A DNA stretch of 64,000 bases from Chersky-806 sp036502405 (GTDB lineage Bacteria > Actinomycetota > Acidimicrobiia > IMCC26256 > JAENVU01), in NCBI GenBank assembly GCA_036502405.1, contig DASXYP010000024.1, positions 28,353-92,352 on the forward strand, in the 5' to 3' direction. The notes beneath the pieces were generated by a model. The model was given only the letters and a program-made list of their open reading frames with translations, searched no databases and had not been told where the DNA came from. Numbering within the stretch: the first letter of the stretch is position 1; each line of letters opens with the position of its first letter. This document shows, in pieces, positions 43,652 to 53,327 of this stretch. Both the position numbers and the translations under genes were made by a program.

Positions 43652-44977
43652 GCCCCCCGGTTCTTCGTCGAGACCTTGGGCTGTCCGAAGAACGCCGTCG
43701 ACTCCGACAAGGTCGTCGCCTCGTTGCTCGCCGACGGGCTCAGCCCGGTCGACCGCCCCGAGGACGCGGACCTCGTCGTGGTCAACACGTGCGCGTTCGT
43801 CGAGGCGGCCCGGCAGGAGTCGATCGACACCGCCCTCGCGCTCGCCGACGTGAAGCGTCCCGGGGCCCGCCTGGTCGTCACCGGGTGCATGGCCGAGCGC
43901 TACGGCGACGAGCTCGCCGCTGCGCTGCCCGAGGCCGACTCGGTCGTGGGCTTCGCCGGCGAGGGCCGGATCTCCGAGGTCGTGCTCCGGGGTCGCAAGC
44001 CCACCGGGGTGCGGGACCTTCTGGAGCTGCCCCGCCCGGTGTCCTCGACCCCCTGGGCCTACGTGAAGGTCGCCGAGGGGTGCGACCGGGCGTGCGCGTT
44101 CTGTGCGATCCCGTCGTTCCGGGGCAAGCAGCGGTCCCGTTCGATCGATTCGATCGTCGCCGAGGTGCGCGGCCTGGTGGACGGCGGCGTGACCGAGATC
44201 GTGCTCGTCGCGCAGGACCTCGCCTGGTACGGGCGCGACGTCGGCGAGCCCGGCTCTCTCGCGCCATTGCTGCGCCGGCTGGACGAGCTCGCCCCGCTCG
44301 GTCTCGCCCGCGTGCGGCTCCTCTACCTGTACCCGAGCGAGGTGCGCGACCCTCTGCTCGCGACGATGCTCGAGCTCGAGACCGTCGTCCCGTACTTCGA
44401 CCTCTCGTTGCAGCACGCGTCGGCACCACTCCTGCGCAGCATGAAGCGGTGGGGGAGCGGCGACCGGTTCGCCGAGCTGATCGGCCGCATCCGCGCGACG
44501 GAGCCCGAGGCCGCGTTCCGCTCGTCGTTCATCGTCGGGTTCCCGGGCGAGACCGAGGGCGACCACGACGAGCTGCTCGGGTTCCTGCGTGCGACGCGCC
44601 TCGACTGGGCCGGCTTCTTCCCGTTCTCGCCCGAGGACGGCACGCCCGCCGCGACGCTCGACGACCACATCCCCGCCGACCTCGTCGCGGACCGTCTGCG
44701 CGAGTGCAGCGAGCTCCAGGACCCGATCACCCAGGACGCTCGGGACGCGCTCGTCGGTGAGACCGTCGAGGTGCTGGTGGACGGGCGCGACGACGAGAGC
44801 GGCGCGGTCGTGGGCCGGACGCACCGCGAGGCGCCCGAGATCGACGGGTTGGTGCGGGTGAGTGGCGCGTCGTTCGCCCGACCCGGCGCCCGCGTGTCCG
44901 CCGTCGTCACCGGGGCCGAAGGTCCCGACCTCGTGGCGCGCGCCACGGCGCCGTCGGCCGTGCGGGAGGCCTCGTGA
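43649..44977 (+). CDS. rimO: Ribosomal protein S12 methylthiotransferase
   Basis: RimO is a radical-SAM methylthiotransferase acting on an Asp of ribosomal protein S12. The 442-residue protein has the UPF0004 domain (ETLGCPKNAVDSDK, then VNTCAFVEAARQESID), the radical-SAM triad GCDRACAFCAIPSFRGKQRSR read here as CxxxCxxC near residue 150, and a C-terminal TRAM domain. The LGCPKN start separates it from MiaB, which is encoded at 50 kb. The stop overlaps pgsA (GTGA). Confidence 0.94.
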   Translation: MAPRFFVETLGCPKNAVDSDKVVASLLADGLSPVDRPEDADLVVVNTCAFVEAARQESIDTALALADVKRPGARLVVTGCMAERYGDELAAALPEADSVVGFAGEGRISEVVLRGRKPTGVRDLLELPRPVSSTPWAYVKVAEGCDRACAFCAIPSFRGKQRSRSIDSIVAEVRGLVDGGVTEIVLVAQDLAWYGRDVGEPGSLAPLLRRLDELAPLGLARVRLLYLYPSEVRDPLLATMLELETVVPYFDLSLQHASAPLLRSMKRWGSGDRFAELIGRIRATEPEAAFRSSFIVGFPGETEGDHDELLGFLRATRLDWAGFFPFSPEDGTPAATLDDHIPADLVADRLRECSELQDPITQDARDALVGETVEVLVDGRDDESGAVVGRTHREAPEIDGLVRVSGASFARPGARVSAVVTGAEGPDLVARATAPSAVREAS

Positions 44978-45546
44978 GCCTGCCGACCGCTCGCGCGAAG
45001 CGGTTCGGTCCGGAAGCGGTCGCGACGCCGGCGAACTTCCTCACGATCGCGCGACTCCTGCTCGCGGTCCCCACGCTGATCCTGATCGGGCGTGAGGGCG
45101 CGTCGTGGCTCACGGTGTCGCTGTGGTTCGTGCTCTCGTGCACGGACGGCGTCGACGGCTGGATCGCGCGCCGTGACGGCACGACTCGTTCGGGCGCGTT
45201 CCTGGACCCGCTCGCAGACAAGTTCCTGACGATCGGAGGCTTCGTCGCCCTGGTCGCCCGGGGTGACATCTGGTGGTTCCCGGTCGCGCTCATCGCGGCG
45301 CGCGAGGTGTTCGTGTCGATCTACCGGTCGGCCGCGGCCCGGCGCGGGGTGTCGCTCCCGGCCCGCCAGCTCGGGAAGGTGAAGGCCGCGCTGCAGATGC
45401 TCGCGGTGGGGGCCTACGTGTTGCCGCCGTTCGAGGAGCTGACCGAGCTGAAGCTCGCGATGCTCTGGATCGCGGTGGCGTTCACGATCGTCTCCGGCCT
45501 CGACATCGTGCGCCGGGGCTGGCGGGAGACCTCGAGTGCGAGCTGA
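44974..45546 (+). CDS. pgsA: CDP-diacylglycerol-glycerol-3-phosphate 3-phosphatidyltransferase
   Basis: PgsA makes phosphatidylglycerol phosphate from CDP-DAG, the product of CdsA. The 190-residue membrane protein shows the CDP-alcohol phosphotransferase signature DGVDGWIARR followed by SGAFLDPLADK, with all four Asp residues. Hydrophobic segments flank it. The position before cinA and near recA is typical of actinobacterial PgsA3, so the exact acceptor alcohol is the family default. It overlaps cinA by 11 bp. Confidence 0.9.
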   Translation: MSLPTARAKRFGPEAVATPANFLTIARLLLAVPTLILIGREGASWLTVSLWFVLSCTDGVDGWIARRDGTTRSGAFLDPLADKFLTIGGFVALVARGDIWWFPVALIAAREVFVSIYRSAAARRGVSLPARQLGKVKAALQMLAVGAYVLPPFEELTELKLAMLWIAVAFTIVSGLDIVRRGWRETSSAS

Positions 45547-46768
45547 CGTCCTCGCGATCGGCACCGAGCTGCTGCTCGGCCAGATCGTCGACACCAACTC
45601 CTCCTGGATCGGCGAGCAGCTCGCCGCGGTCGGGATCGACACGATGGAGCACCGCAAGGTCGGGGACAACCTCGGCCGGATGGTGACGGCGATGCGCGAG
45701 ATGCTCGCGTCCGCGGACGCGGTCGTCGTGTGCGGAGGGATCGGCCCCACCCAGGACGACGTCACCCGCGACGCGATCGCCGAGGTCATGGGGGTCGAGC
45801 TCGAGCGACGCGAGGAGCTGGTCGAGCACATCGCCTCGCTGTTCGGCACCCGGGGCCGGGACATGCCGGCCAACAACCTGCGCCAGGCCGACGTGCCGCG
45901 CGGCGCGGACGTGATCCCGAACCCGATCGGCACCGCGCCCGGCATCAAGGCCGAGATCGGCGGCAAGGTCATCTATGCGGTCCCGGGCGTCCCGTACGAG
46001 ATGCAGCTGATGGTGACGGACCACATCCTCCCGGACCTGCTGGCCCGGTCGGGAGAGGCGGCATCCATCGTGAGCCGGTCGCTCAAGACCTGGGGCCAGT
46101 CCGAGTCCGGCCTGGCCGAGATGATCGCCGAGCGCGTCGACACGCAGTCGAACCCGACGATCGCGTTCCTCGCCCGCGGGATCGAGGGCATCGTCGTGCG
46201 ACTGACGGCCAAGGCACCGACCGAGGTGGAGGCGCGGGCGCTGATCGAGCCCGAGGAGGCGAAGCTCCGCGCCATCCTCGGCGACCTCGTCTTCGCGATC
46301 GACGACGAGACGATGGAGCACGCCGTCCTTCAGCGGCTCGAAGCACGCGGCTGGACGCTCGGGGTCGCCGAGTCGCTCACCGGCGGGCTGATCGGCGCGC
46401 GCATCGCGAACGTCCCGGGCGCGAGCCGAACGTTCCGCGGCTCGATCGCGTCGTACGCCACCGAGGTGAAGCGCTCGGTGCTCGGCGTCACCGCCGAGCG
46501 CGTCGTGAGCGAGGAGAGCGCGCAGCAGATGGCCGGGGGCGCGCAGCGCGTGCTCGGGGCGGACGTCGGCATCGCGGCCACCGGGGTCGCCGGCCCCGAC
46601 GAGCAGGACGGCCAGCCCGTCGGCACGGTCTGGTTCGCGCTGGCGCTGCCGGGCCTCCCGGTCGAGGCGGTGTCCACCCGCCTCCCGGGCGACCGCGAAC
46701 GGATCCGGCAGTTCTCGACGATCTCGCTGCTCAACATCCTCCGGATGCGCCTCGACGCCCTGCCCTGA
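45536..46768 (+). CDS. cinA: CinA family nicotinamide-nucleotide amidohydrolase
   Basis: A full-length 410-residue CinA. The N-terminal COG1058 MoaB-like domain contains VLAIGTELLLGQIVDTNS and CGGIGPTQDDVTRDAIAE. The C-terminal PncC amidase domain (from about residue 255) contains GVAESLTGGLIGARIANVPG and ATGVAGPDEQDGQPVGTV. The family deamidates NMN and has an ADP-ribose pyrophosphatase domain. It sits between pgsA and thpR with overlaps or gaps under 12 bp. Confidence 0.93.
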   Translation: MRADVLAIGTELLLGQIVDTNSSWIGEQLAAVGIDTMEHRKVGDNLGRMVTAMREMLASADAVVVCGGIGPTQDDVTRDAIAEVMGVELERREELVEHIASLFGTRGRDMPANNLRQADVPRGADVIPNPIGTAPGIKAEIGGKVIYAVPGVPYEMQLMVTDHILPDLLARSGEAASIVSRSLKTWGQSESGLAEMIAERVDTQSNPTIAFLARGIEGIVVRLTAKAPTEVEARALIEPEEAKLRAILGDLVFAIDDETMEHAVLQRLEARGWTLGVAESLTGGLIGARIANVPGASRTFRGSIASYATEVKRSVLGVTAERVVSEESAQQMAGGAQRVLGADVGIAATGVAGPDEQDGQPVGTVWFALALPGLPVEAVSTRLPGDRERIRQFSTISLLNILRMRLDALP

Positions 46769-46769
46769 C

Positions 46770-47327
46770 ATGCCGGACGCGGCGCTCAAGCGCGCGTTCC
46801 TCGCCGTCGTCCCGCCCGACGAGGTGCTCGACGCGATCGAATCGCTGCTCGAACGGCCGAAGTCGTCGCGCTTCGCCTGGACCCGGCGCGACCAGTGGCA
46901 CGTGACCTTGCAGTACTACGGGCGCGTCGCCGACCTCGACGGTCTGCACGAAGGAGTACGTGCTGCGGCCGCGGCCTGGGACCCGTTCCGGATCCGGATC
47001 GAGGGCGGTGGCGCGTTCCCGAATCCGAAGAACGCGCGCGTGTTCTGGCTCGGGGTGGGTGGCAAGGACGCGCTGATCGACCTGCACGCGACGATCGCGG
47101 CGGCGACCCGCCCGTTCATCGACCGGCGCGACCGCATCGCGCTGATCCCGCACCTCACGCTCGCGCGGGTCAAGCGTGGGAACGACCTCACCGAGGACGT
47201 CGAGCTGCTCGCCGGCACCATGGTCGGCGTCCCGTGGACCGTCACCGAGATCCTGCTGCTCGAGAGCGAGACCCGGCGCAGTGGTGCGGTGTACACCCAG
47301 CAGGGCCGCTACCGGATCGGCAGCTGA
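46770..47327 (+). CDS. thpR: RNA 2',3'-cyclic phosphodiesterase
   Basis: A 185-residue 2H-phosphoesterase (LigT/ThpR). Its two catalytic tetrapeptides are HVTL in DQWHVTLQYYGR (about residue 47) and HLTL in LIPHLTLARVK (about residue 130). The N-terminal KRAFLAVVPPDEV is typical. It follows cinA by 1 bp. The two genes also neighbour each other near recA in many actinobacteria and thermophiles. Confidence 0.92.
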   Translation: MPDAALKRAFLAVVPPDEVLDAIESLLERPKSSRFAWTRRDQWHVTLQYYGRVADLDGLHEGVRAAAAAWDPFRIRIEGGGAFPNPKNARVFWLGVGGKDALIDLHATIAAATRPFIDRRDRIALIPHLTLARVKRGNDLTEDVELLAGTMVGVPWTVTEILLLESETRRSGAVYTQQGRYRIGS

Positions 47328-47328
47328 G

Positions 47329-48486
47329 TCAGCTCCGCGGGACCGTCGTCGCGGGCTCGAGCACGCTCGAGCTGACCATGTCCTCGAACGCCCCGAGCCC
47401 CGGCTTCGGAGTGCGGTCGTGGTGCACCAGGCCGTAGCTGTCCTCGAGCCGGTTCGCGCTGCCGGTGTCGCGCGCGTTGTACCAGAGGAGCGGGCCGGTG
47501 AACGCCCAGCCGTTCCAGATGTCGTAGTACTGGCGCAGCCACGTGGCCTGGTTGGCCTCGCTCACCGACTGCGCGCCGCGCGTCGGCGCGCCGACCTCGG
47601 TGCCCCAGATCTTCTTCGAGCCGTCGCCGAACGAGACCATGAGATCGTGCAGCCGCTCGGTCTGCAGGAACGCGTTCGACGGCTCGGGTGACGTCGGCGG
47701 GTCGGGGAACTGGTACGGGTGGTGCGCGACCGCGTCCATCGAGGGGCCGCCGCCGAGCTCGTAGACCCGGCGCAGGAACGTCACCGGCGAGATCTCGCCG
47801 TTGCGGTCCGGCGCGGGCGCCATGCCGCCGTTCATGACGGTCGCGCCGGGGTCCACGGCGTGGATGGCGGCCGACGACTGGCGGAGCAGGTCGGTGTAGG
47901 CGACCGGGTCGGGCTGCGGGCCCCAGAACGCGACGTGGTTCGGCTCGTTCCAGATCTCCCACGCGTGCACGCCGAGCGGCGCGTAGCGCTGCGCGGCGAC
48001 GCGTGCGAACGCGGCGTACGGCGCGAGGTCGTTCGGGGCGCACTCGTCGGTGCGGCATCCCGGCTTGCGGTCCCAACCGGGCGCGGAGCTGATGACCGCG
48101 ACGACCGACATCCCGCGGGCGAGCGCGCCCTGCACGACCCGGTCGGTTCCCGTCCAGTTGTAGACCCCCGGCTGGAGCTCGATGCTGCCCCACGTCAGCG
48201 ACGCCCGCAGCCACTGCGCGCCGGTGGAGGCCATGAGGTCGAGGTCCGCTTCCACGTCCGCGGGCGACTCCCGGCGGACGAGCTCGAAGCCGTGCGCGAA
48301 CCCGGCGCGCGAGCCGGTGACCGTGAAGCGGCGGGGCGCGGTCGTGGACGTCGCCGGGGGCGGCACGGTCGTGGTGGTCGTCGGCCGGGCGGCCCGGTGG
48401 GAGCGCGCCGAGCCGTCGCTCCCACCGCTGCACGCGGCGAGGACGACCAGCAGCGCGACGCAGGCGACGGTCCGGAGGGTGCGCAC
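47329..48486 (-). CDS. Lipoprotein glycoside hydrolase (GH5/GH39-like cellulase fold)
   Basis: A 385-residue secreted lipoprotein. The signal peptide VRTLRTVACVALLVVLAAC ends in a lipobox LAAC, followed by a Ser/Thr/Pro linker. The (beta/alpha)8 domain has HAWEIWNEPNH with the acid/base Glu near residue 200 and IWGTEVGAP with a likely nucleophile Glu near residue 300. The substrate polysaccharide is unknown. GTG at 48486 places the signal peptide at the N terminus; an in-frame ATG at 48567 is less likely. It converges on thpR with 1 bp between stops. Confidence 0.8.
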   Translation of the reverse strand: MRTLRTVACVALLVVLAACSGGSDGSARSHRAARPTTTTTVPPPATSTTAPRRFTVTGSRAGFAHGFELVRRESPADVEADLDLMASTGAQWLRASLTWGSIELQPGVYNWTGTDRVVQGALARGMSVVAVISSAPGWDRKPGCRTDECAPNDLAPYAAFARVAAQRYAPLGVHAWEIWNEPNHVAFWGPQPDPVAYTDLLRQSSAAIHAVDPGATVMNGGMAPAPDRNGEISPVTFLRRVYELGGGPSMDAVAHHPYQFPDPPTSPEPSNAFLQTERLHDLMVSFGDGSKKIWGTEVGAPTRGAQSVSEANQATWLRQYYDIWNGWAFTGPLLWYNARDTGSANRLEDSYGLVHHDRTPKPGLGAFEDMVSSSVLEPATTVPRS

Positions 48487-48623
48487 GGAGCCGACATTCT
48501 CGCCGAGGCCCGCCCCGCCCCGGCCGCGGCCGCCGGGCCGGCTCCCGGACCCGTCCCCGGCCGTCATCCGGGCTGCGTCCGGGCCGCATCCGGGCTGCGT
48601 CGGCCGCCGGTCCCCGAGGGTCC

Positions 48624-48652
48624 TTGCACCGAACGAGTGTTCGCTCTACTGT
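48624..48652 (+). promoter_or_regulatory. SOS-regulated recA promoter
   Basis: TTGCAC (-35, 48624-48629), a 17-bp spacer, and TACTGT (-10, 48647-48652). The spacer begins with CGAACGAGTGTTCG (48630-48643), a perfect actinobacterial LexA box directly abutting the -35. Start would be near 48659, leaving a leader of about 110 nt before the GTG, which has its own AGGAGG. Confidence 0.88.
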
Positions 48653-48771
48653 GCACCACACGCGTGGAACTTCAAGCGTGTGTTCATGTCCCACCCCCGC
48701 CGTAGGGTCGCCCCGACGGCAACTTCCCCCGAACCTGACGCACAGCGTCTCCCCATCCAGGAGGATCCACG

Positions 48772-49830
<1,059 letters not shown>

Positions 49831-49898
49831 CCCCGGCTGACCTGCTGCCGGTCCGGCGGACGGAGACGGTCCGGCGGGAGGGCGGCGCACCAGATCGA

Positions 49899-49941
49899 CG
49901 ACGAGCGGGCGAGGCCCCCGCACGGTCTCGCCCGCTCGTCG
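49899..49941 (+). terminator. Terminator of recA
   Basis: CGACGAGCGGGCGAG pairs perfectly with CTCGCCCGCTCGTCG (15 bp) around a 13-nt loop, about 70 bp after the recA stop. There is no T tract, as is common in actinobacterial terminators. Confidence 0.7.
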
Positions 49942-50063
49942 CTCGTTGAGCTCGTCCACGGCGGCTACCGCCGCCCCTCCGTCGAGCCCCTTCGCGCGCG
50001 CCCGGCGGGCGGAGTCCTGCCGATCGACCGCGCGCGGCGACGGGGCCGGAACCCAGGGCCTCG

Positions 50064-50081
50064 TAGACTGTTCGCCTCATG
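50064..50081 (+). promoter_or_regulatory. Promoter element of miaB, possibly leaderless
   Basis: TAGACT (50064-50069) lies 9 nt before the ATG at 50079, and no Shine-Dalgarno is present. The transcript would have at most a 2-3 nt leader. Confidence 0.45.
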
Positions 50082-51467
50082 GCCCGCCGCTTCTACGTCA
50101 GCACCTACGGCTGCCAGATGAACGACCACGACTCGCAGCGGATCGCCGGGCTCCTCGCCGACGAGGGCTACGAGCCGGCCACCGGGCTCGACGACGCAGA
50201 CGTCGTCGTCCTGAACACCTGCTGCATCCGGGAGAATGCCGACAACAAGCTCTACGGGCACCTGGGCCGGCTCAAGGCGCTCAAGGCCGAGCGCCCGGGG
50301 CTGCAGATCGCGGTGGGCGGGTGCCTGGCCCAGAAGGACCGGGAGCAGATCGTGGCGCGGGCCGGTCACGTGGACGTCGTGTTCGGCACCCACAACCTCG
50401 CGCACGCCCCTGCGCTCCTGGCCGAGTCGGCCCGCTCGGGTGAGCCGGTGGTGGAGATCCTCGAGGAGCACGAGGCGTACCCGTCCGCGCTGCCGGCCCG
50501 GCGCGAGGTCGACCACCGGGCCTGGGTCACGATCCAGATCGGCTGCGACAACTCGTGCGCCTTCTGCATCGTCCCGTCCGTCCGCGGTGCCGAGGTGAGC
50601 CGGCGCATGGGCGACGTGGTGCGCGAGGTCGAGGAGCTCGCGGCCGATGGTGTCGTCGAGGTCACCCTGCTCGGCCAGAACGTGAACTCGTACGGCCGCG
50701 ACCTCGGCGCAGGCCAGTGGCGCCCGCAGTTCGCGGACCTGCTGCGCGCGGTCGACGCGGTCGAGGGCATCCGCCGGGTCCGGTTCACCTCGCCGCACCC
50801 GAAGGACCAGCGGCCCGAGACGATCGCCGCGATGGCCGGGCTCGACTCCGTGTGCGAGCACCTCCACCTGCCGTTGCAGTCGGGGAGCGACCGTACGCTG
50901 GCCCGGATGCGGCGCGGCTACACGGCCGAGCGCTACCTGCGTCGGCTCGAGGCCGCGCGCGCAGAGATCCCGGACCTCGCGGTGACGACGGACCTGATCG
51001 TCGGGTTCCCGGGCGAGACGGACGACGACTTCGCGCGGACCCTCGACGTGGTGGAGGCGGCGCACTACGACGCGGCCTACACGTTCGTCTTCTCGCCCCG
51101 GCCCGGAACGGCCGCGGCCGAGATGGTCGACGACTTCGTCGCGCCCGAGGTGGTGCGCGAGCGCTTCGCCCGGCTGGAGGCGCTCGTGCAGTGCCACGCG
51201 GAGGAGCGCCACGCGGCGAGGGTCGGGCGGGTCGAGGAGATCCTGGTCGAGGGCCCGTCGAAGCGGGACCCGGACGTTGCTTCGGGTCGGACCCGCCAGA
51301 ACAAGCTCGTGCACGTCGACGCGCCGGGGGGCGTACGGCTCACCGCGGGGACCTTCGCCGACGTCCGCATCACTGCCGCCGCCGACCACTGGCTGCGGGG
51401 CGAGCTCGTTGCGGTCACCGCACCGGCGCCGGCGCGTCGGGTGCGGATCCCGGTCACGGCAGGGTAG
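50079..51467 (+). CDS. miaB: tRNA-2-methylthio-N6-dimethylallyladenosine synthase
   Basis: MiaB is the radical-SAM enzyme that methylthiolates i6A37 of tRNA, acting after MiaA, which is encoded next. The 462-residue protein has the UPF0004 domain (STYGCQMNDHDSQRIAGLL, then LNTCCIRENADNKLYG), the radical-SAM CxxxCxxC in CDNSCAFCIVP followed by RGAEVSRR, and a C-terminal TRAM domain. The GCQMN signature separates it from RimO. miaA starts about 60 bp downstream. Confidence 0.96.
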   Translation: MARRFYVSTYGCQMNDHDSQRIAGLLADEGYEPATGLDDADVVVLNTCCIRENADNKLYGHLGRLKALKAERPGLQIAVGGCLAQKDREQIVARAGHVDVVFGTHNLAHAPALLAESARSGEPVVEILEEHEAYPSALPARREVDHRAWVTIQIGCDNSCAFCIVPSVRGAEVSRRMGDVVREVEELAADGVVEVTLLGQNVNSYGRDLGAGQWRPQFADLLRAVDAVEGIRRVRFTSPHPKDQRPETIAAMAGLDSVCEHLHLPLQSGSDRTLARMRRGYTAERYLRRLEAARAEIPDLAVTTDLIVGFPGETDDDFARTLDVVEAAHYDAAYTFVFSPRPGTAAAEMVDDFVAPEVVRERFARLEALVQCHAEERHAARVGRVEEILVEGPSKRDPDVASGRTRQNKLVHVDAPGGVRLTAGTFADVRITAAADHWLRGELVAVTAPAPARRVRIPVTAG

Positions 51468-51528
51468 GGCGACGACGACTTCCACGCGACGATCTCCCTC
51501 GCCCGATCGGTCCGACCGCGATCAGCGG

Positions 51529-52470
51529 GTGGGCGAGGGCGGCTCTGCCACGCACCTCGCGCTCGTCGGGCCCACAGCGTCGGGGAAGTCCGCGCTGGGG
51601 CTCGAGGTGGCCCGAGCCCTCGGTGACGTCGAGATCGTCTCGATCGACTCCATGCAGATCTACCGCGGCATGGACGTCGGCACCGCCAAGCCGACGCGCG
51701 CCGAGCGCGAGCGCGTGCCCCACCACATGGTCGATGTGGCCGACCCGTGGGAGGACTGGTCGGTCGCGCGGTTCCAGGCCGCGGCGCGCGAAGCCGTCAC
51801 CGAGATCGAGGCTCGCGGCAAGCGCGCGCTGCTCCTCGGGGGGACCGGCCTCTACGTGCAGGCGGTGGTCGATGACCTCCGCTTCCCGGGCGAGGACCTC
51901 GACCGGCGGGCCGACCTCGCGGCGCGGGTCGCGACGCCCGACGGGCTCGCGGCCGCCTACCGCGAGCTGGAAGCCGTCGACCCGGTCGCCGCGAGCCGCA
52001 TCGAGCCGGCCAACTCGCGCCGCGTGGTGCGCGCGCTCGAGGTGATCGGGACGACCGGGAAGCCGTTCTCCTCGTTCGGCCCCGGCGTGCAGGCGCGCGG
52101 CCCGACGGCGCTCCCGGTCTCGATGGTGGGGGTGTGGCTCCCGCGGGCGGTGCTGGCCGATCGCATCGCACAGCGGTTCGCGGTGATGCGGGAGGCCGGG
52201 CTCGTCGAGGAGGTTCGCGCCCTTGCGGCCGAGCCGCGCGGGTGGTCCCGGACCGCACGCCAGGCGATCGGGTACAAGGAGGTCCTGGCCCACCTGGACG
52301 GCGGGGCCCCGGACCTGGAGGCCGCGTTCGACGCGGCCGTCCGCCGGACCCGGGCGTTCTCCCGGCGGCAGCGGATGTGGTTCCGCCGTGATCCCCGGAT
52401 CACGTGGTTCGGCGCTCCGGAGAATTCGTGTGCCGTCCTGCCCGCCCTGCTGGCATGGTGGTGTCGATGA
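51529..52470 (+). CDS. miaA: tRNA dimethylallyltransferase
   Basis: MiaA transfers a dimethylallyl group to A37 of tRNAs reading UNN codons. The 313-residue product has the P-loop LVGPTASGKSALG near residue 13, SIDSMQIYRGMDVGTAKP, LGGTGLYVQAVVDDL, and the C-terminal AIGYKEVLAHLDG segment. The GTG at 51529 is chosen because it sits just before the P-loop strand, as in relatives. The stop overlaps dapF (ATGA). Confidence 0.95.
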   Translation: MGEGGSATHLALVGPTASGKSALGLEVARALGDVEIVSIDSMQIYRGMDVGTAKPTRAERERVPHHMVDVADPWEDWSVARFQAAAREAVTEIEARGKRALLLGGTGLYVQAVVDDLRFPGEDLDRRADLAARVATPDGLAAAYRELEAVDPVAASRIEPANSRRVVRALEVIGTTGKPFSSFGPGVQARGPTALPVSMVGVWLPRAVLADRIAQRFAVMREAGLVEEVRALAAEPRGWSRTARQAIGYKEVLAHLDGGAPDLEAAFDAAVRRTRAFSRRQRMWFRRDPRITWFGAPENSCAVLPALLAWWCR

Positions 52471-53327
52471 CCACGGTGCGCACGCTGGCCAAGCTCGAGG
52501 CCACGGGCAACGACTTCCTGGTGCACGTCCCGACCGACGGGGCGGGTCCGCTCGCGCCTCCGACCGCCGCGTCGCTGTGTGACCGTCACCGGGGGATCGG
52601 CGCGGACGGGGTGATCACGGTCGAGCCCGGTGCTGACGGCGCGGACTGCACGATGGTGTTGCACAACGCGGACGGCGGTCGCGCCGAGATGAGCGGCAAC
52701 GGCGCGCGGGCCCTGGCGTGGGTCGCGCACCGTGCGGGGCTCGGTGACGGGAAGCGCCTGATCGTCGACACCGACGGCGGCCGGCGCGAGATCGACCTCG
52801 TGCTCGACTCCGCGACCGACGAGGTGGTGCACGCGACCGTCGACATGGGACCGGTCACGTTCGACCCGTTGGAGATCCCGCTGCGGGCGCCGAGCCCGTT
52901 CGACCTCGAGGCGACGTTCCACGGCACCACCTACCGCGGCGACGCGGCGGGGGTGGGCAACCCGCACCTGGTCCTCTTCGTCGAGGATCCGGGTGCGGCC
53001 CGGGTCACCCAGCACGGCCCGCGCCTCGAGCACGACGAGCGGTTCCCGAACCGCACGAACGTGGAGTTCGTCGCGCTGCGCGCCGACGAGCCCGACGCAA
53101 TCGTCATGCGGGTCTGGGAGCGCGGGGTCGGCGAGACCCTGTCGTGCGGCACCGGGGCGTGCGCAGCCGCGGCGGTCGCGCACCACCGCGGCCTCGTCGG
53201 CGACCGCGTGGTGGTGCACGTCCCGGGTGGCGCGCTCACGGTGGACCTCGGTGCGACCGTGCGGCTCGGCGGCCCGGTGCGCCACCTCTTCGACGTGACC
53301 GTCGACCTCGACGGGCTCTCCGCGTGA
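52467..53327 (+). CDS. dapF: Diaminopimelate epimerase with a Ser at the first active-site position
   Basis: DapF converts LL- to meso-diaminopimelate using two cysteines. The 286-residue protein has EATGNDFLV at the N terminus, HNADGGRAEMSGNGARA around residues 66-82, and ETLSCGTGACAAA near residue 225. The second catalytic Cys is present, but the first motif has Ser76 where the family usually has Cys (MCGNG), and no nearby Cys replaces it. Activity is therefore unsure, although the gene lies in an intact dap/mia operon. It overlaps miaA and hflX by 4 bp each. Confidence 0.92.
   Translation: MTTVRTLAKLEATGNDFLVHVPTDGAGPLAPPTAASLCDRHRGIGADGVITVEPGADGADCTMVLHNADGGRAEMSGNGARALAWVAHRAGLGDGKRLIVDTDGGRREIDLVLDSATDEVVHATVDMGPVTFDPLEIPLRAPSPFDLEATFHGTTYRGDAAGVGNPHLVLFVEDPGAARVTQHGPRLEHDERFPNRTNVEFVALRADEPDAIVMRVWERGVGETLSCGTGACAAAAVAHHRGLVGDRVVVHVPGGALTVDLGATVRLGGPVRHLFDVTVDLDGLSA

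Noticed and set aside
42461..44824. A 787-codon minus-strand frame suggesting a long fusion protein upstream of the serine hydrolase
   Set aside because: The N-terminal 400 codons are antisense to rimO and featureless; the hydrolase starts at GTG 43609 with its own -10.
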